From Bacteroidia bacterium (GTDB lineage Bacteria > Bacteroidota > Bacteroidia > B-17B0 > Aurantibacillaceae), in the NCBI GenBank assembly GCA_016787445.1, contig JAEUTQ010000073.1:1-64000 (forward strand): a stretch of 64,000 nucleotides of DNA. Reading direction: 5' to 3'. The translations under genes and the position numbers were made by a program. A model generated the notes under the pieces. That model did not search any database. It saw only the letters and a list, made by a program, of their open reading frames with translations, and was not told where the DNA came from. Shown piece after piece: positions 51,080-62,473 of this stretch (positions within the stretch are counted from its first letter, which is position 1; each line of letters starts with the position of its first letter).

Positions 51080-54000
51080 TTACATATTTCTTCTATACTG
51101 TCCGCCTACTTCAAACAATGAATTGGTAATTTGTCCGAGCGAACAATATTTCACCACTTCCATTAATTCCGCGAATATATTTTGATTTTGAATAGCGGTG
51201 TGTTGCAATTTAGATAAAACCTCAGCCGATTTCTCTTTATGAGATTTGTGTAATTCCTGCAACATGGCAATTTGATATTCCTTTTCTTCTTTGGTTGAGC
51301 GGATTACTTCCTGTGGTATAACAGTTGGAGATCCTTTAGAACTTAAGAAGGTATTTACACCTACAATCGGATATTCTCCAGTATGCTTCAACATTTCGTA
51401 ATACAAACTTTCTTCCTGTATTTTTCCGCGTTGGTACATGGTTTCCATAGCACCTAATACGCCGCCACGCTCTGTTATCTTGTCAAACTCACTTAATACC
51501 GCTTCTTCTACTAAGTCGGTTAATTCTTCAATGATAAATGAACCTTGTAAAGGATTTTCATTCTTCGCTAAGCCTAATTCGCGGTTAATGATTAACTGAA
51601 TAGCCATAGCTCTACGCACCGATTCTTCGGTTGGAGTTGTGATGGCTTCATCATACGCGTTTGTATGTAATGAATTACAGTTATCATAGATAGCATACAA
51701 GGCTTGTAAGGTGGTACGAATATCATTGAAATCAATTTCCTGTGCATGTAATGAACGTCCAGATGTTTGAATATGATACTTCAACATCTGACTTCTTTCA
51801 TTGCCACCGTATTTTAATTTCATGGCTTTGGCCCAAATTCTTCTGGCAACGCGACCAATCACACTATACTCTGGGTCAATACCATTACTGAAGAAGAAGG
51901 ATAAGTTTGGTGCGAAATCATCAATGTGCATTCCGCGACTTAAATAATACTCCACAAATGTAAATCCGTTTGCAATGGTAAATGCCAATTGAGAAATAGG
52001 ATTCGCGCCTGCTTCTGCAATGTGATAGCCTGAAATAGAAACAGAGTAAAAGTTTCTTACTTTGTTATCGATGAAATACTGCTGTACATCACCCATCACA
52101 CGTAAGCTAAACTCCGTACTGAAAATACAGGTATTTTGTGCCTGATCTTCTTTTAAAATATCCGCCTGTACAGTTCCTCTTACTTGCGATAAAGTACTGG
52201 CTTTGATTTTTTCATAAACATCTTTTGGTAAAACCTGATCACCGGTTACACCTAATAACATTAAGCCTAATCCGTCGTTTCCATCGGGCAATGCTCCCTG
52301 GTATTGCGGACGCTTAGTTCCTTTAGCTTTATAAATGGCTTCGATTTTCTTATTAACCTCTGCCTCCAGACCGTTAGCTTTAATATACAATTCACATTGT
52401 TGGTCGATAGCTGTATTCATGAAAAATGCGGCCATGGTTGGAGCCGGACCGTTAATAGTCATTGATACTGAAGTTTTAGGATCTGCCAGATTAAATCCAC
52501 TGTAAAGTTTCTTGGCATCATCCAAACAACAAATACTTACACCACTGTTTCCGATTTTACCATAAATATCCGGACGGTAATCAGGGTCGTTACCATAAAG
52601 TGTTACACTGTCGAAAGCTGTACTTAAACGTGCAGCAGGTAAACCTTTACTTACATAATGGAAACGTTTGTTGGTACGTTCCGGTCCGCCCTCTCCGGCA
52701 AACATACGTGTTGGATCTTCACCTTCACGTTTAAACGGATAAATTCCGGATGTATATGGAAATTCCCCGGGGAAATTTTCCTGAAGATTCCATTGCAGAA
52801 TATCGCCCCAAGCCGTGTATTTTGGTGAAGCAATTTTCGGAACCTGTGTATGAGACAGAGATTCGTAATGTGTTTTAATCTTTAATTCTTTGTCGCGCAC
52901 TTTGAAAACATAAAACTCATCGCTATATAATTTCTTCTTCGCTTCCCAGCCTTCAATTAATTTTAAGTTATGTGGATCTAAATCTAGTTTTGTTTTCTCG
53001 AATGCTTCTTGCAATCCTTTAATCAATCTGTCTTTATCATCAACTGATGACGTTTTCAATGTTTCGATGGATTTTTGTAAACTGTAAAGTCGCTGAGCGA
53101 TTTCAGATTGTTGTTTTGCTTTTTTATCGTAATTGCGGTTATTCTCACTGATTTCACTTAAGTAACGCGTTTTTGATGGTGGAATGATGTAAATCTTCTC
53201 ACTCATTTCGTTCGTAATAACGAAATTGGATTTTAATTTTTGGTTACCTGTTTTTTCTACCATTTTATCCATCACCGCACGATACAAACGGTTCATGCCG
53301 GGATCATTAAATTGAGAGGCAATGGTACCGTGTACAGGTAATGTTTCATCATCCGCTTCAAACAAATTATGATTGCGCTTGTATTGTTTCTTCACATCAC
53401 GTAATGCATCGAGTGCACCACGCTTATCAAATTTATTCACCGCAATAATATCTGCGAAATCAAGCATGTCGATTTTCTCTAATTGTGATGCTGCTCCGTA
53501 CTCCGGTGTCATCACATATAAGCTCATATTGCTATGCTCAATGATTTCAGTGTCGCTTTGTCCGATTCCACTGGTTTCGAGAATCACTAAATCAAATCCG
53601 GCAGCTTTACAAATATCAACTGAATCCTGAACATGTTTACTTAATGCCAAATTACTCTGACGCGTAGCTAATGAACGCATGTAAACTCTGTCGTTCTTGA
53701 TAGCGTTCATTCGAATACGGTCGCCTAACAATGCACCGCCTGTTTTGCGTTTACTTGGATCAACTGAAATAATCGCAACCTGTTTATCTTTAAAATCAAT
53801 TAAGAAACGACGAACCAATTCATCCACCAAACTCGATTTACCCGAACCACCGGTACCGGTAATACCAAGCACAGGAGTAGTAGAAACTTTTGCTTTCTCA
53901 CGAACTTTATTCAGCATAGCGGTACTTTCTTCATTAAAGTTTTCTGCTGCCGAAATTAGTTTTGCGATTGATTTATGATCGCGTTCGATTAAATGAGCGA

Positions 54001-54460
54001 CCTCACCATTTAAATTTTTTCCGGTTGGGAAATCACACTTCTGTAATAAGTCATTAATCATTCCCTGCAATCCCATGGCACGTCCGTCGTCGGGAGAATA
54101 GATACGAGTGATGCCGTAATTATGTAATTCTTCGATTTCTGTAGGAAGAATAACACCGCCGCCGCCGCCAAATAATTTAATATGACTGCATCCCTTCTCT
54201 TTTAAAAGATCGTACATGTATTTGAAATACTCCACGTGACCTCCCTGATAGGAAGTAACGGCAATTGCATTTGCATCTTCTTGTATCGCACAGTTGACAA
54301 CTTCTTGCGCACTTCTGTCGTGACCAAGATGTATCACCTCAGCTCCGCTTGATTGAATAATACGACGCATGATATTGATAGCGGCATCATGTCCGTCGAA
54401 CAAAGCAGCAGCTGTTACTATTCGAATTTTATTTTTTGATTGATAAGGGGTTGTTTCCAT
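51080..54460 (-). CDS. icmF: Fused acyl-CoA mutase with G-protein chaperone (IcmF type)
   Basis: 1126 residues from the ATG at 54460; an upstream in-frame ATG at 54490 lies in the -7 box. The N-terminal B12-binding domain has [13 protein letters not shown] and [10 protein letters not shown] MeaI-type GTPase follows, with [12 protein letters not shown] at ~198 and [13 protein letters not shown] large TIM-barrel mutase domain (~530-1120) has [22 protein letters not shown] and the [23 protein letters not shown] stretch. This fused order is IcmF, which rearranges isobutyryl-CoA and n-butyryl-CoA (sometimes pivalyl-CoA). Methylmalonyl-CoA specificity is less likely. Requires adenosylcobalamin. Transcription probably continues into the TPR phosphatase. 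Confidence 0.92.
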   Translation of the reverse strand: METTPYQSKNKIRIVTAAALFDGHDAAINIMRRIIQSSGAEVIHLGHDRSAQEVVNCAIQEDANAIAVTSYQGGHVEYFKYMYDLLKEKGCSHIKLFGGGGGVILPTEIEELHNYGITRIYSPDDGRAMGLQGMINDLLQKCDFPTGKNLNGEVAHLIERDHKSIAKLISAAENFNEESTAMLNKVREKAKVSTTPVLGITGTGGSGKSSLVDELVRRFLIDFKDKQVAIISVDPSKRKTGGALLGDRIRMNAIKNDRVYMRSLATRQSNLALSKHVQDSVDICKAAGFDLVILETSGIGQSDTEIIEHSNMSLYVMTPEYGAASQLEKIDMLDFADIIAVNKFDKRGALDALRDVKKQYKRNHNLFEADDETLPVHGTIASQFNDPGMNRLYRAVMDKMVEKTGNQKLKSNFVITNEMSEKIYIIPPSKTRYLSEISENNRNYDKKAKQQSEIAQRLYSLQKSIETLKTSSVDDKDRLIKGLQEAFEKTKLDLDPHNLKLIEGWEAKKKLYSDEFYVFKVRDKELKIKTHYESLSHTQVPKIASPKYTAWGDILQWNLQENFPGEFPYTSGIYPFKREGEDPTRMFAGEGGPERTNKRFHYVSKGLPAARLSTAFDSVTLYGNDPDYRPDIYGKIGNSGVSICCLDDAKKLYSGFNLADPKTSVSMTINGPAPTMAAFFMNTAIDQQCELYIKANGLEAEVNKKIEAIYKAKGTKRPQYQGALPDGNDGLGLMLLGVTGDQVLPKDVYEKIKASTLSQVRGTVQADILKEDQAQNTCIFSTEFSLRVMGDVQQYFIDNKVRNFYSVSISGYHIAEAGANPISQLAFTIANGFTFVEYYLSRGMHIDDFAPNLSFFFSNGIDPEYSVIGRVARRIWAKAMKLKYGGNERSQMLKYHIQTSGRSLHAQEIDFNDIRTTLQALYAIYDNCNSLHTNAYDEAITTPTEESVRRAMAIQLIINRELGLAKNENPLQGSFIIEELTDLVEEAVLSEFDKITERGGVLGAMETMYQRGKIQEESLYYEMLKHTGEYPIVGVNTFLSSKGSPTVIPQEVIRSTKEEKEYQIAMLQELHKSHKEKSAEVLSKLQHTAIQNQNIFAELMEVVKYCSLGQITNSLFEVGGQYRRNM

Positions 54461-54487
54461 AATAAGTCTAGTAGCATTATATCCAAC

Positions 54488-54518
54488 CAAATTTAAGTTT
54501 CTAAGGGGATTTTAGCAA
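54488..54518 (-). promoter_or_regulatory. Putative promoter of icmF
   Basis: Minus strand TTG at 54518-54516, 20-bp spacer, TAAATTTG at 54495-54488 (exact TAnnTTTG). Start near 54481, 21 nt before the ATG at 54460. Confidence 0.55.
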
Positions 54519-54698
54519 ATTATTACAATAACTAATAAGAATAAATTCATTTGCTAATCAGTTACTTAAAACTCATTTTTTTACTCATATCAAATTACAT
54601 TATTCTGAAAAATCAATTTAACGTTACAACACATCCTTTTGTGACTTTAGTCATCTTAATGTATGTCCAAAGTCAATTTCTCTAAATGATTTAGCGAA

Positions 54699-54706
54699 TA
54701 GATTTG
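54699..54706 (+). promoter_or_regulatory. -7 box of the SprB-like adhesin gene
   Basis: TAGATTTG fits TAnnTTTG, 25 bp before the ATG at 54731, and overlaps an earlier in-frame start at 54704. -33 region weak. Confidence 0.4.
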
Positions 54707-54730
54707 CCGCTGAACTTAAAATTTCCCGCA

Positions 54731-57700
54731 ATGAAAAAAACGATCAAAAATTCCTTGAAAACCATCAGGTTAGTGACTCTAGGATTTATTTCAATGCTTG
54801 GAACTGTAATTACAACGCACGCACAAAGCCCTTGTATGCCTACGGTTCCATCCTTTACAATTAACCTTACCGGTAATCCCGACAGTGTTTGGTACTCACC
54901 AAACGTTTCTAGAAATGATCAATGTTGTACTGCAACTTCTCCTGATCAATGTGTTTATTTTAACCTGACGCTTGATCCAAATGTAGCCGGTATTCAGATT
55001 GACATGGTTGGTGCCGATCCAGCCGGTTCCTTATTTTACGACATTGGGTGCGCCGGTGCATATCCCGGTGGTACCGTAAAATGTATCAGCGGTGTGGGAC
55101 CTCACCAGATTACTTTTTGTAAACCTGGAAAAAACAAAAACGTTTATATCATTACCTCTGTATCAAAACCAATGTTTCCAAAAGATGATACAGTTCGTAT
55201 TGGTTGTCGTAAAAAATTAAATTCATATGGAATCTTAAAAGGCACCGCTGTTTGGGCAGCTATCTCAGGTACTTCTGCAGCGCAAAACGCTTATTTCAAT
55301 ACTTTTTTAGATTCAGTTAATATTGCAAGTCCAACTTATAGTCCGGCTGCAAATGCTCCTGCCTATATAGATTATCGAGTTTGCGGTTATCCAACTGCTT
55401 CGGCTTGCGGATTTAGCTTAACCGTTTGCGATACTGTTCGCATCTACAACTTCCCAACTTTAACAGGAACTGTAACTCCTAATCCGGCTACATTCTGTAA
55501 TATTGGCCCAGGCAGCGGCGTAACCTTAACAGGACTTGCGAGCGGCGGATTAGCGCCATATTCTTATGCATGGATTAATACATCAAGTGTTGTTGTTGGA
55601 ACAGGAACCTCCTACTTTGCTAATACGGCAGGTTCATATCAATTAAGAATTAACGATGCATTATCTAATCCAGGCACTTGTCCGGCTTATTTTGCTCCGG
55701 TATCAGTTAGTCAGGGAACTTTACCAATAGTAAATGCCGGACCTAGCCAAAAAGTGTGTGCCAATACTCCTACAGCCACTTTAACCGGAACGGTTCAATA
55801 TGCAAGCGGAGGTGTATGGTCAGGAGGTACTGGTTCTTTCAATCCGGGCAACACATTTTTAAACACAAATTATACAGCGAGTCCGGCTGAAATTGCTGCC
55901 GGCTTTGTAAAATTATATTTGACAAGTTCAGGTTCAGGAGGAGGTTGTTCCAATACAAAAGATTCAACTATAATTTATTTCTCGCCTTCAATGACAGTAG
56001 GAATTAATTCAGGAACACTAGCTTGTTATAATAGTACAACAACATTAAATGCAACCTTCAGCGGTGGAACTGCACCGTATACTTATTTATGGTCGACCGG
56101 TGCAGTTACAAGTTCGATAACAGGTGGGCAAGGAAATTATGGAGTAACCGTTACAGACAGTGTGGGATGTAGCGCTACAACAATTCCATATATCAATGTA
56201 ATTGCACCTCCTGCATTAGCATTAACATTTAATGTAAGTAACGTAACAGTGAATGGAGGAAATAATGGATCTGCAACTGTAAACGTTACAGGCGGTACAC
56301 CTGTTTATTCTGTAACCTGGACTCCTGGTGGAGCGAATACCTTCTCCATTGGTGGATTGACTTACGGTATCTACACTGCTACAATTAAAGACGCAAATGG
56401 TTGTGATATTTCAGGTAGTACAGTGGTAAACGAACCAAGATGTTTAGCCTTTACTGCCAATGCAACCTCAACAAATGTTTTATGTTATGGTGATGCAAAT
56501 GGAATTGCAACAGTAACAGTTTCAGGCGGAGTACCGGCTTATACATATACCTGGAATTCCTCTCCTCAGCAAACTACACAAACCGCTACAGGTTTACCTG
56601 CCGGTGTGTATTCTGTTTTAATTAAAGATTCAAATGTACCGGCCTGTTTTCAAACGGCGAATGTAGTTATCTCTGAGCCAGCACAATTATTAAATGTAAT
56701 GACACATACCAATGTTTCTACGGTAGGTGGAAATAATGGTGCTGCTGCTTCGAATCCATTTAACGGAACCACTCCTTACACATACTTATGGAGTACTGCA
56801 GCTACAACTTCTTTGATTACGAATTTAACTGCGGGATCTTATTCAGTAAACATTACGGATAAGAACGGATGTACAAAAGCGGATAGTGTACGTATCACCC
56901 AACCTCCTTGTAACGGATTAACTTTAAATGTTCTTACCAATAATATTTTATGTTATGGAGGAAATAACGGTTCGGCCCTTGCAGTTGTTGGTGGTGCGAG
57001 CGGAAGTTATACTGTAAATTGGAGTACCGGAGCAACCGGATTATCAATTAGCGGATTATCTGCAGGAAACTACTCTGTAACCGTAACCACAAAAGAATGT
57101 TACGAGAATTTCAATTTTACAATTACACAACCACCACTGTTATCGGTTGGTTTATTACCAACTAATGTAAGTTGTGCGGGTGCAGGCGATGGCTCTATCA
57201 ACTTAACTGTTTCAGGCGGAACATTCCCGTATAATTTTGTTTGGAATACAGGCCTAGGTTCTGAAGACTTGACTTGGTTGAGTCCGGGAACATACTCTGT
57301 ACAAATCACTGATGCGAATGGTTGTACTGCTATAGCTTCAGCTGTAATTACTGAACCAAACACATTAACTATTACCGCTGTAACATCAAGTAGTTTTTCA
57401 TGTGTAAACGGAACCAATGGATCTGCATCCATCAACGTAAGTGGTGGTACTGCACCTTATACTTACACCTGGTCAACAGGAGCAACCACTTCTACCATTT
57501 CTAATTTAGCAGGTGGTGGATATACAGTTGTAGTAAAAGATGCTAATAATTGTATCGCTACTCCATCTGTTGTTGTAATCGGTATTCAGTCTCCTGATTC
57601 AGTGAAAGTAGGAACATTCAGTGTTTCATGTTCTGTACCGGGTTCAGGATTAACTCAAGTTTACACCACTCCAACCGGCGGCGTTGGATCTTATTCTGTT

Positions 57701-60700
57701 TCTTATAACGGAGGTTCTTATATCGCTGCGGGAACACCTACCTTATTAGCTAATGGCACAACATACACTGTTTTAGCAAAAGACTTAAACGGATGTATCT
57801 CTCCATTATCTCAAACTTTAAGCATCTTAAATGAAGTTAAAATCGACAGTGTACGCTTCGCAAAATGTTATACTGTAGGTACAACTTCTACTGTGGTAAC
57901 AGCCTACCCTAGCGGTGGAGCATCCGGTAGTTACTCTGTATCCTTCAATAATGGCACCAGCTATCTTGCTGCAGGAACTTACACAAGTAATTTAGCAGTA
58001 GGTGCTTCTTATACTGTTGTAGTAAAAGATTCCAGAGGTTGTATCTCTGGGTCTCAGGTTATCACACTTCCAACAGTATTAAACGGAACTGCAACTGTAA
58101 CTTCTAATTACAACGGTCAAAACATCAGCTGCTTCGGATTAACTGACGGAAGTGCTTTGGCTACTGCAAGCGGAGGTACAGGTGCGTATACTTATACTTG
58201 GTCTACCAGCCCTGTACAAAACACAGCAGCAGCATCCAATTTAGGCGCTGCAACCTATAGCGTAATCATTAAGGATGGCAACTCATGTTCAATTACAAGA
58301 ACTGTAACCTTAACACAACCGGTAGCAGTTACTGCTACAGCGGTAGCCACATCTAACTACAACGGACAAAACATCAGCTGTTTTGGATTCAGCAACGGTA
58401 CAGCAAGTGTATCTGCCAGCGGCGGAACATCTCCATTTACCTATGCATGGAACTCCATTCCTACTCAAACAACAGCTAGCGCAAGCGGATTAAGCGCAGG
58501 TACTTATTCAGTTGTTGTGAAAGACGCTAATAATTGCAGTGTAACAAAAACAGTTACATTAACTCAGCCTGCTTCTATTACTTCAACTGTATCTGTAACT
58601 TCTAACTTTAACGGTCAGCAAGTATCTTGCTTTGGCGCAACTAACGGTTCAATTACCGCTCTTGCTTCCAATGGTACTGCACCGTTTACTTATACATGGT
58701 CAACTTCACCGGTACAAACCGGCACAATAGCAACGAATGTTGGCGCAGGAACTTACAGTGTTATCATTATTGACGTAAACGGATGTAATGTTACCCGTAC
58801 AGTCTCAGTTTCTCAACCTCCGGCTATTGCAGCTACAACTTCAATCACATCGAACTTTAACGGACAAAACGTAAGTTGTTTTGGTTCTACCAATGGTTCT
58901 GCAAGTGTTACAACTTCAGGCGGAACCACTCCGTATACTTATACTTGGACTACAACTCCTGCACAAACTACAGCATCAGCGACTAACTTAGGCGCAGGTG
59001 TATATAGTGTGACAGTTACCGATGTTAATGGATGTGCAACTGTAAAAACAGTAACATTAACTCAGCCAACTGCTGTTGCTTCTACAATGTCGATTACATC
59101 TAACTACAACGGACAAAACATCAGCTGTTTCGGATTAAGCGACGGTTCTGCTTTAGCAACAGTTACAGGCGGTACTGGAGTTTATTCATACACATGGACT
59201 ACAGTTCCTGTTCAAAATACAGCAGCAGCATCTAATTTAAGTGCCGGTACGTATACAGTGACTATCAAAGACATTAACAACTGTACAATTACCAATACTG
59301 TTACATTAACTCAACCAACAGCGGTTACATCAACTGCAGTGGTTACATCTAATTATAACGGTCAAAACATCAGCTGTAATGGTTACAGCGATGGTACTGC
59401 TACAGTAACAGCCAATGGCGGAACAAGTCCATATACTTACCAATGGAACTCTATTCCAACACAAACCACAGCCTTAGCGACTGGTTTAAGTGCAGGCACC
59501 TACTCTGTAGTAGTAAAAGACGTGAATAACTGTTCTATAACAACTACCGTAAACTTAACACAGCCTGCTGCTATCACTTCTACCTTAGCTGTGATTTCTA
59601 ATTACAACGGTCAAAACGTAACTTGCTTCGGTGCAACTAACGGTTCGATTACTGCTGTTGCTTCGAATGGAACTGCTCCATTCACTTATACTTGGTCTAC
59701 TACTCCTGTACAAACAGGAACCATCGCAACTGGTGTTGGCGCAGGAACATACAGTGTGATCATTACTGACGCTAACGGTTGTAATTACACTCGCACCATT
59801 TCAGTATCTCAACCTCCTGCAATTGCAGCTACAACTTCAATCACTTCAAACTATAACGGACAAAACGTAAGCTGTTTTGGTTCTACGAATGGATCTGCAA
59901 GTGTGACGACAACAGGCGGCACTTCTCCATTCACTTACTCTTGGACAACTGTTCCTAGTCAAACTACGGCAGCAGCCAACAATATCGGAGCCGGCACTTA
60001 TAGTGTTACCGTAACCGACGTAAATGGTTGTAATATTACAAGTACTGTTACATTAACTCAACCAACTGTAGTAAATGCGCAGATCTTTGACTTAAGTAAC
60101 TACGCAGGTTACAACATCAGCTGTTTTGGTGCATCTAACGGATATATCGATATAACAGTTAATGGCGGAACAGGTGCATATACTTACACTTGGTCGAATG
60201 CTGCAACAACCCAAGACTTAAACGGGTTAACAGCAGGTAACTACTCTGTAGTTGTGACTGATATAAATGGTTGTAAAGACACATTAAATGTACCATTAAC
60301 AGAACCAACACAATTAGTTGTTACCATAGATTCTTTGAGTAATTACAATGGATACAACATTAGTTGTTACGGCGGAAATAATGGATTTGCTTATGTAAGT
60401 GTTATTGGTGGCGTAACTAACTACACCTACACTTGGAGCAACACCAGCACTAATCAAAACTTATCCAATGTAACTGCAGGCACTTACTCTTTATTGGTAA
60501 CTGACCAAAACAGATGTAATGCAACTATCGACACTACATTAACACAGCCTCCTGCAATTACCTTTAGCGCTGCGGTAACATCTCCATTGTGTAATGGCGT
60601 GCCTACCGGATCTATCAACGCAACATTAGGCGGCGGTGTAACACCTTTCACTTACACTTGGTCAACAACAGCAACAACTGAAGACTTGATCAACATCGGT

Positions 60701-61513
60701 GCAGGAACTTACACATTAGTTTATTCTGACAATAATGGTTGTAAGGATACAGTTAGTGTAAGCGTTACTCAACCCGACTCGATTAAGATTGACGACAGAG
60801 TTGATAATTTAAAATGTAATGGCGATACTATTGGTAACATCTTTATCAACCCGGTTGGAGGTACTGCTCCTTATACTTATAGCTGGTCGACTGGGGATAC
60901 TACTCAGAACTTACTGAACATTAACAGCGGTACTTATGTACTGGTTATTACAGATGCTAATGGCTGTACTTTCACTGACACCACAAAGATCACTGAACCG
61001 GATTCATTGAAGCTAACCTTAACGAGTCCGATACAGTTCAGCGGTTATAACATCAGTGGCTATAATGGTAATGATGGTTCAATTAACCTGAATGTAACAG
61101 GCGGTACTACTCCTTACACCTACTTATGGTCGAACGGAAGTACCTCTCAAAACCCAAGCAACCTGACTGCCGGAAATTACTTTGTAACAGTTACCGACAC
61201 TAATGGTTGCAGAATTTCAGGAGACATCACCTTAACTCAGCCTTTAATTCTTGAAATGCCACAAGGTTTCTCGCCAAACAACGACGGTAAAAATGATTTC
61301 TTCGTTGTGCACGGTATTGAAGCTTATCCGGACAATAAGCTAACTATCTACAACCGTTGGGGCAACATTGTTTACAGCAAAGAAGGATATCTCAACGAAT
61401 GGGATGGACAAAGTAACAACGGACAGGAATTGCCAAACGCGACTTACTTCGCAATTCTAGAAGTAAACAAAGGAGAAATTGTATTAAAAGGATTTGTTGA
61501 ATTAAGAAAATAA
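54731..61513 (+). CDS. SprB-repeat adhesin with gliding-associated (CHU_C) C-terminal domain
   Basis: 2260 residues from the ATG at 54731, where the signal sequence begins (RLVTLGFISMLGTVITTHAQ). Residues ~30-430 form a Cys-rich globular head (FTINLTGNPDSVWYSPNVSRNDQCC). About twenty SprB-like repeats follow, each ~75-83 residues: SCxGxxxGxAxVxxxGGxxPYTYxWS, then LxAGxYSVxVxDxNxCxxTxxVTLTQP. The end, MPQGFSPNNDGKNDFFVVHGIEAYPDNKLTIYNRWGNIVY, is the type B (CHU_C) sorting domain, so export is by T9SS. SprB-like adhesins move on the surface during gliding. Next genes are PorP/SprF and PorE-like, the usual partners of type B cargo. Confidence 0.93.
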   Translation: MKKTIKNSLKTIRLVTLGFISMLGTVITTHAQSPCMPTVPSFTINLTGNPDSVWYSPNVSRNDQCCTATSPDQCVYFNLTLDPNVAGIQIDMVGADPAGSLFYDIGCAGAYPGGTVKCISGVGPHQITFCKPGKNKNVYIITSVSKPMFPKDDTVRIGCRKKLNSYGILKGTAVWAAISGTSAAQNAYFNTFLDSVNIASPTYSPAANAPAYIDYRVCGYPTASACGFSLTVCDTVRIYNFPTLTGTVTPNPATFCNIGPGSGVTLTGLASGGLAPYSYAWINTSSVVVGTGTSYFANTAGSYQLRINDALSNPGTCPAYFAPVSVSQGTLPIVNAGPSQKVCANTPTATLTGTVQYASGGVWSGGTGSFNPGNTFLNTNYTASPAEIAAGFVKLYLTSSGSGGGCSNTKDSTIIYFSPSMTVGINSGTLACYNSTTTLNATFSGGTAPYTYLWSTGAVTSSITGGQGNYGVTVTDSVGCSATTIPYINVIAPPALALTFNVSNVTVNGGNNGSATVNVTGGTPVYSVTWTPGGANTFSIGGLTYGIYTATIKDANGCDISGSTVVNEPRCLAFTANATSTNVLCYGDANGIATVTVSGGVPAYTYTWNSSPQQTTQTATGLPAGVYSVLIKDSNVPACFQTANVVISEPAQLLNVMTHTNVSTVGGNNGAAASNPFNGTTPYTYLWSTAATTSLITNLTAGSYSVNITDKNGCTKADSVRITQPPCNGLTLNVLTNNILCYGGNNGSALAVVGGASGSYTVNWSTGATGLSISGLSAGNYSVTVTTKECYENFNFTITQPPLLSVGLLPTNVSCAGAGDGSINLTVSGGTFPYNFVWNTGLGSEDLTWLSPGTYSVQITDANGCTAIASAVITEPNTLTITAVTSSSFSCVNGTNGSASINVSGGTAPYTYTWSTGATTSTISNLAGGGYTVVVKDANNCIATPSVVVIGIQSPDSVKVGTFSVSCSVPGSGLTQVYTTPTGGVGSYSVSYNGGSYIAAGTPTLLANGTTYTVLAKDLNGCISPLSQTLSILNEVKIDSVRFAKCYTVGTTSTVVTAYPSGGASGSYSVSFNNGTSYLAAGTYTSNLAVGASYTVVVKDSRGCISGSQVITLPTVLNGTATVTSNYNGQNISCFGLTDGSALATASGGTGAYTYTWSTSPVQNTAAASNLGAATYSVIIKDGNSCSITRTVTLTQPVAVTATAVATSNYNGQNISCFGFSNGTASVSASGGTSPFTYAWNSIPTQTTASASGLSAGTYSVVVKDANNCSVTKTVTLTQPASITSTVSVTSNFNGQQVSCFGATNGSITALASNGTAPFTYTWSTSPVQTGTIATNVGAGTYSVIIIDVNGCNVTRTVSVSQPPAIAATTSITSNFNGQNVSCFGSTNGSASVTTSGGTTPYTYTWTTTPAQTTASATNLGAGVYSVTVTDVNGCATVKTVTLTQPTAVASTMSITSNYNGQNISCFGLSDGSALATVTGGTGVYSYTWTTVPVQNTAAASNLSAGTYTVTIKDINNCTITNTVTLTQPTAVTSTAVVTSNYNGQNISCNGYSDGTATVTANGGTSPYTYQWNSIPTQTTALATGLSAGTYSVVVKDVNNCSITTTVNLTQPAAITSTLAVISNYNGQNVTCFGATNGSITAVASNGTAPFTYTWSTTPVQTGTIATGVGAGTYSVIITDANGCNYTRTISVSQPPAIAATTSITSNYNGQNVSCFGSTNGSASVTTTGGTSPFTYSWTTVPSQTTAAANNIGAGTYSVTVTDVNGCNITSTVTLTQPTVVNAQIFDLSNYAGYNISCFGASNGYIDITVNGGTGAYTYTWSNAATTQDLNGLTAGNYSVVVTDINGCKDTLNVPLTEPTQLVVTIDSLSNYNGYNISCYGGNNGFAYVSVIGGVTNYTYTWSNTSTNQNLSNVTAGTYSLLVTDQNRCNATIDTTLTQPPAITFSAAVTSPLCNGVPTGSINATLGGGVTPFTYTWSTTATTEDLINIGAGTYTLVYSDNNGCKDTVSVSVTQPDSIKIDDRVDNLKCNGDTIGNIFINPVGGTAPYTYSWSTGDTTQNLLNINSGTYVLVITDANGCTFTDTTKITEPDSLKLTLTSPIQFSGYNISGYNGNDGSINLNVTGGTTPYTYLWSNGSTSQNPSNLTAGNYFVTVTDTNGCRISGDITLTQPLILEMPQGFSPNNDGKNDFFVVHGIEAYPDNKLTIYNRWGNIVYSKEGYLNEWDGQSNNGQELPNATYFAILEVNKGEIVLKGFVELRK
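58100..60091 (+). repeat. Four-unit higher-order repeat in the SprB-like gene
   Basis: Four successive repeats from 58100 are matched one by one by the four from 59096 (offset 996 bp, 332 codons). Order: LTDGSALAT/LSDGSALAT, FSNGTASVS/YSDGTATVT, ATNGSITAL/ATNGSITAV, STNGSASVT/STNGSASVT. Units within a block differ more than units between blocks. Confidence 0.85.
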
Positions 61514-61540
61514 AACCATAAACATTAATAGATATTAATC

Positions 61541-62464
61541 ATGAAAAAAATAAGTTTAATAATCATCTGCGTACTTTCTTTATCGAAGGCCTTTGCTCAG
61601 CAAGACCCTATGATAAGCCAGTACATGTTTAATGGCTTGTTCCTAAACCCTGCATATTCAGGTAGCCACAAGTATTATACATCCAGTTTATTGCACAGAA
61701 CCCAATGGGTTAATTTTCCCGGAGCACCAAAAACCTTATTGTTGGCAGTTGACGGATTAGCACCAACAAAATCAGAAAACATGGGTGTGGGATTAATAGT
61801 TTCCCACGACCGAATCGGTGCCGTTGAACAAACCGACATCTATGCTAACTATGCTTATCAATTAAAACTTAAAAAAGGAAAATTAGCATTTGGTTTAAAA
61901 GCCGGTGTTTCTAATTATGTTTTTAAGAGCGATGGTTTAGTTATTTGGGATCAAGGTGACGAAATGTTTACAGGAAGAAGAAATGCCTGGTTACCTAAAT
62001 TTGGTTTCGGCGCGTATTACTTTGCGGACAATTGGTATGCAGGACTCTCCATCCCTACTTTAGTTGCCTATGACGCGAGAAAAGATTTCAGCTTTGACGT
62101 GAACAAAGGTTCCTTCTTACACCGACACTATTATGCTTATGGCGGATATGTATTCAAGCTTAACGATAAGTTTAAATTAAAGCCAAGCGCATTAATTAAA
62201 TACTTACCGGCTGCACCGATAGAAGCAGACATAAACATGAATTTACTGTATAATGATCAATTCTGGATCGGATGCTCTTACCGCTCTATGGATGCCGTAG
62301 TATTTATGGTTGAATACCAAACCAACGCGCGCTTCAGAGTTGGCTATGCTTTCGATCTTACCACAACTAAGATCCGTAAGTACTCTGCAGGAACTCATGA
62401 AATCATGATCGGTTACGATTTTGGTAAAGACATCATTAAAGAAAAAACACCACGTTACTTCTAA
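61541..62464 (+). CDS. PorP/SprF family T9SS outer-membrane protein
   Basis: 307 residues with signal peptide (ISLIIICVLSLSKAFAQ). Opens with QDPMISQYMFNGLFLNPAYSGSHKYYTSSLLHRTQWVNFPGAPKT, the PorP/SprF hallmark, and ends in beta strands (EIMIGYDFGKDI). SprF-type proteins attach or stabilise type B cargo such as SprB at the surface. Placed 28 bp after the adhesin gene, so it is probably dedicated to that adhesin. Confidence 0.93.
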   Translation: MKKISLIIICVLSLSKAFAQQDPMISQYMFNGLFLNPAYSGSHKYYTSSLLHRTQWVNFPGAPKTLLLAVDGLAPTKSENMGVGLIVSHDRIGAVEQTDIYANYAYQLKLKKGKLAFGLKAGVSNYVFKSDGLVIWDQGDEMFTGRRNAWLPKFGFGAYYFADNWYAGLSIPTLVAYDARKDFSFDVNKGSFLHRHYYAYGGYVFKLNDKFKLKPSALIKYLPAAPIEADINMNLLYNDQFWIGCSYRSMDAVVFMVEYQTNARFRVGYAFDLTTTKIRKYSAGTHEIMIGYDFGKDIIKEKTPRYF

Positions 62465-62473
62465 ATAAGTTTT

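Noticed and set aside
57100-57435. 111-codon antisense frame
   Set aside because: Shadow of the SprB-like repeats; low complexity and no regulatory signals.
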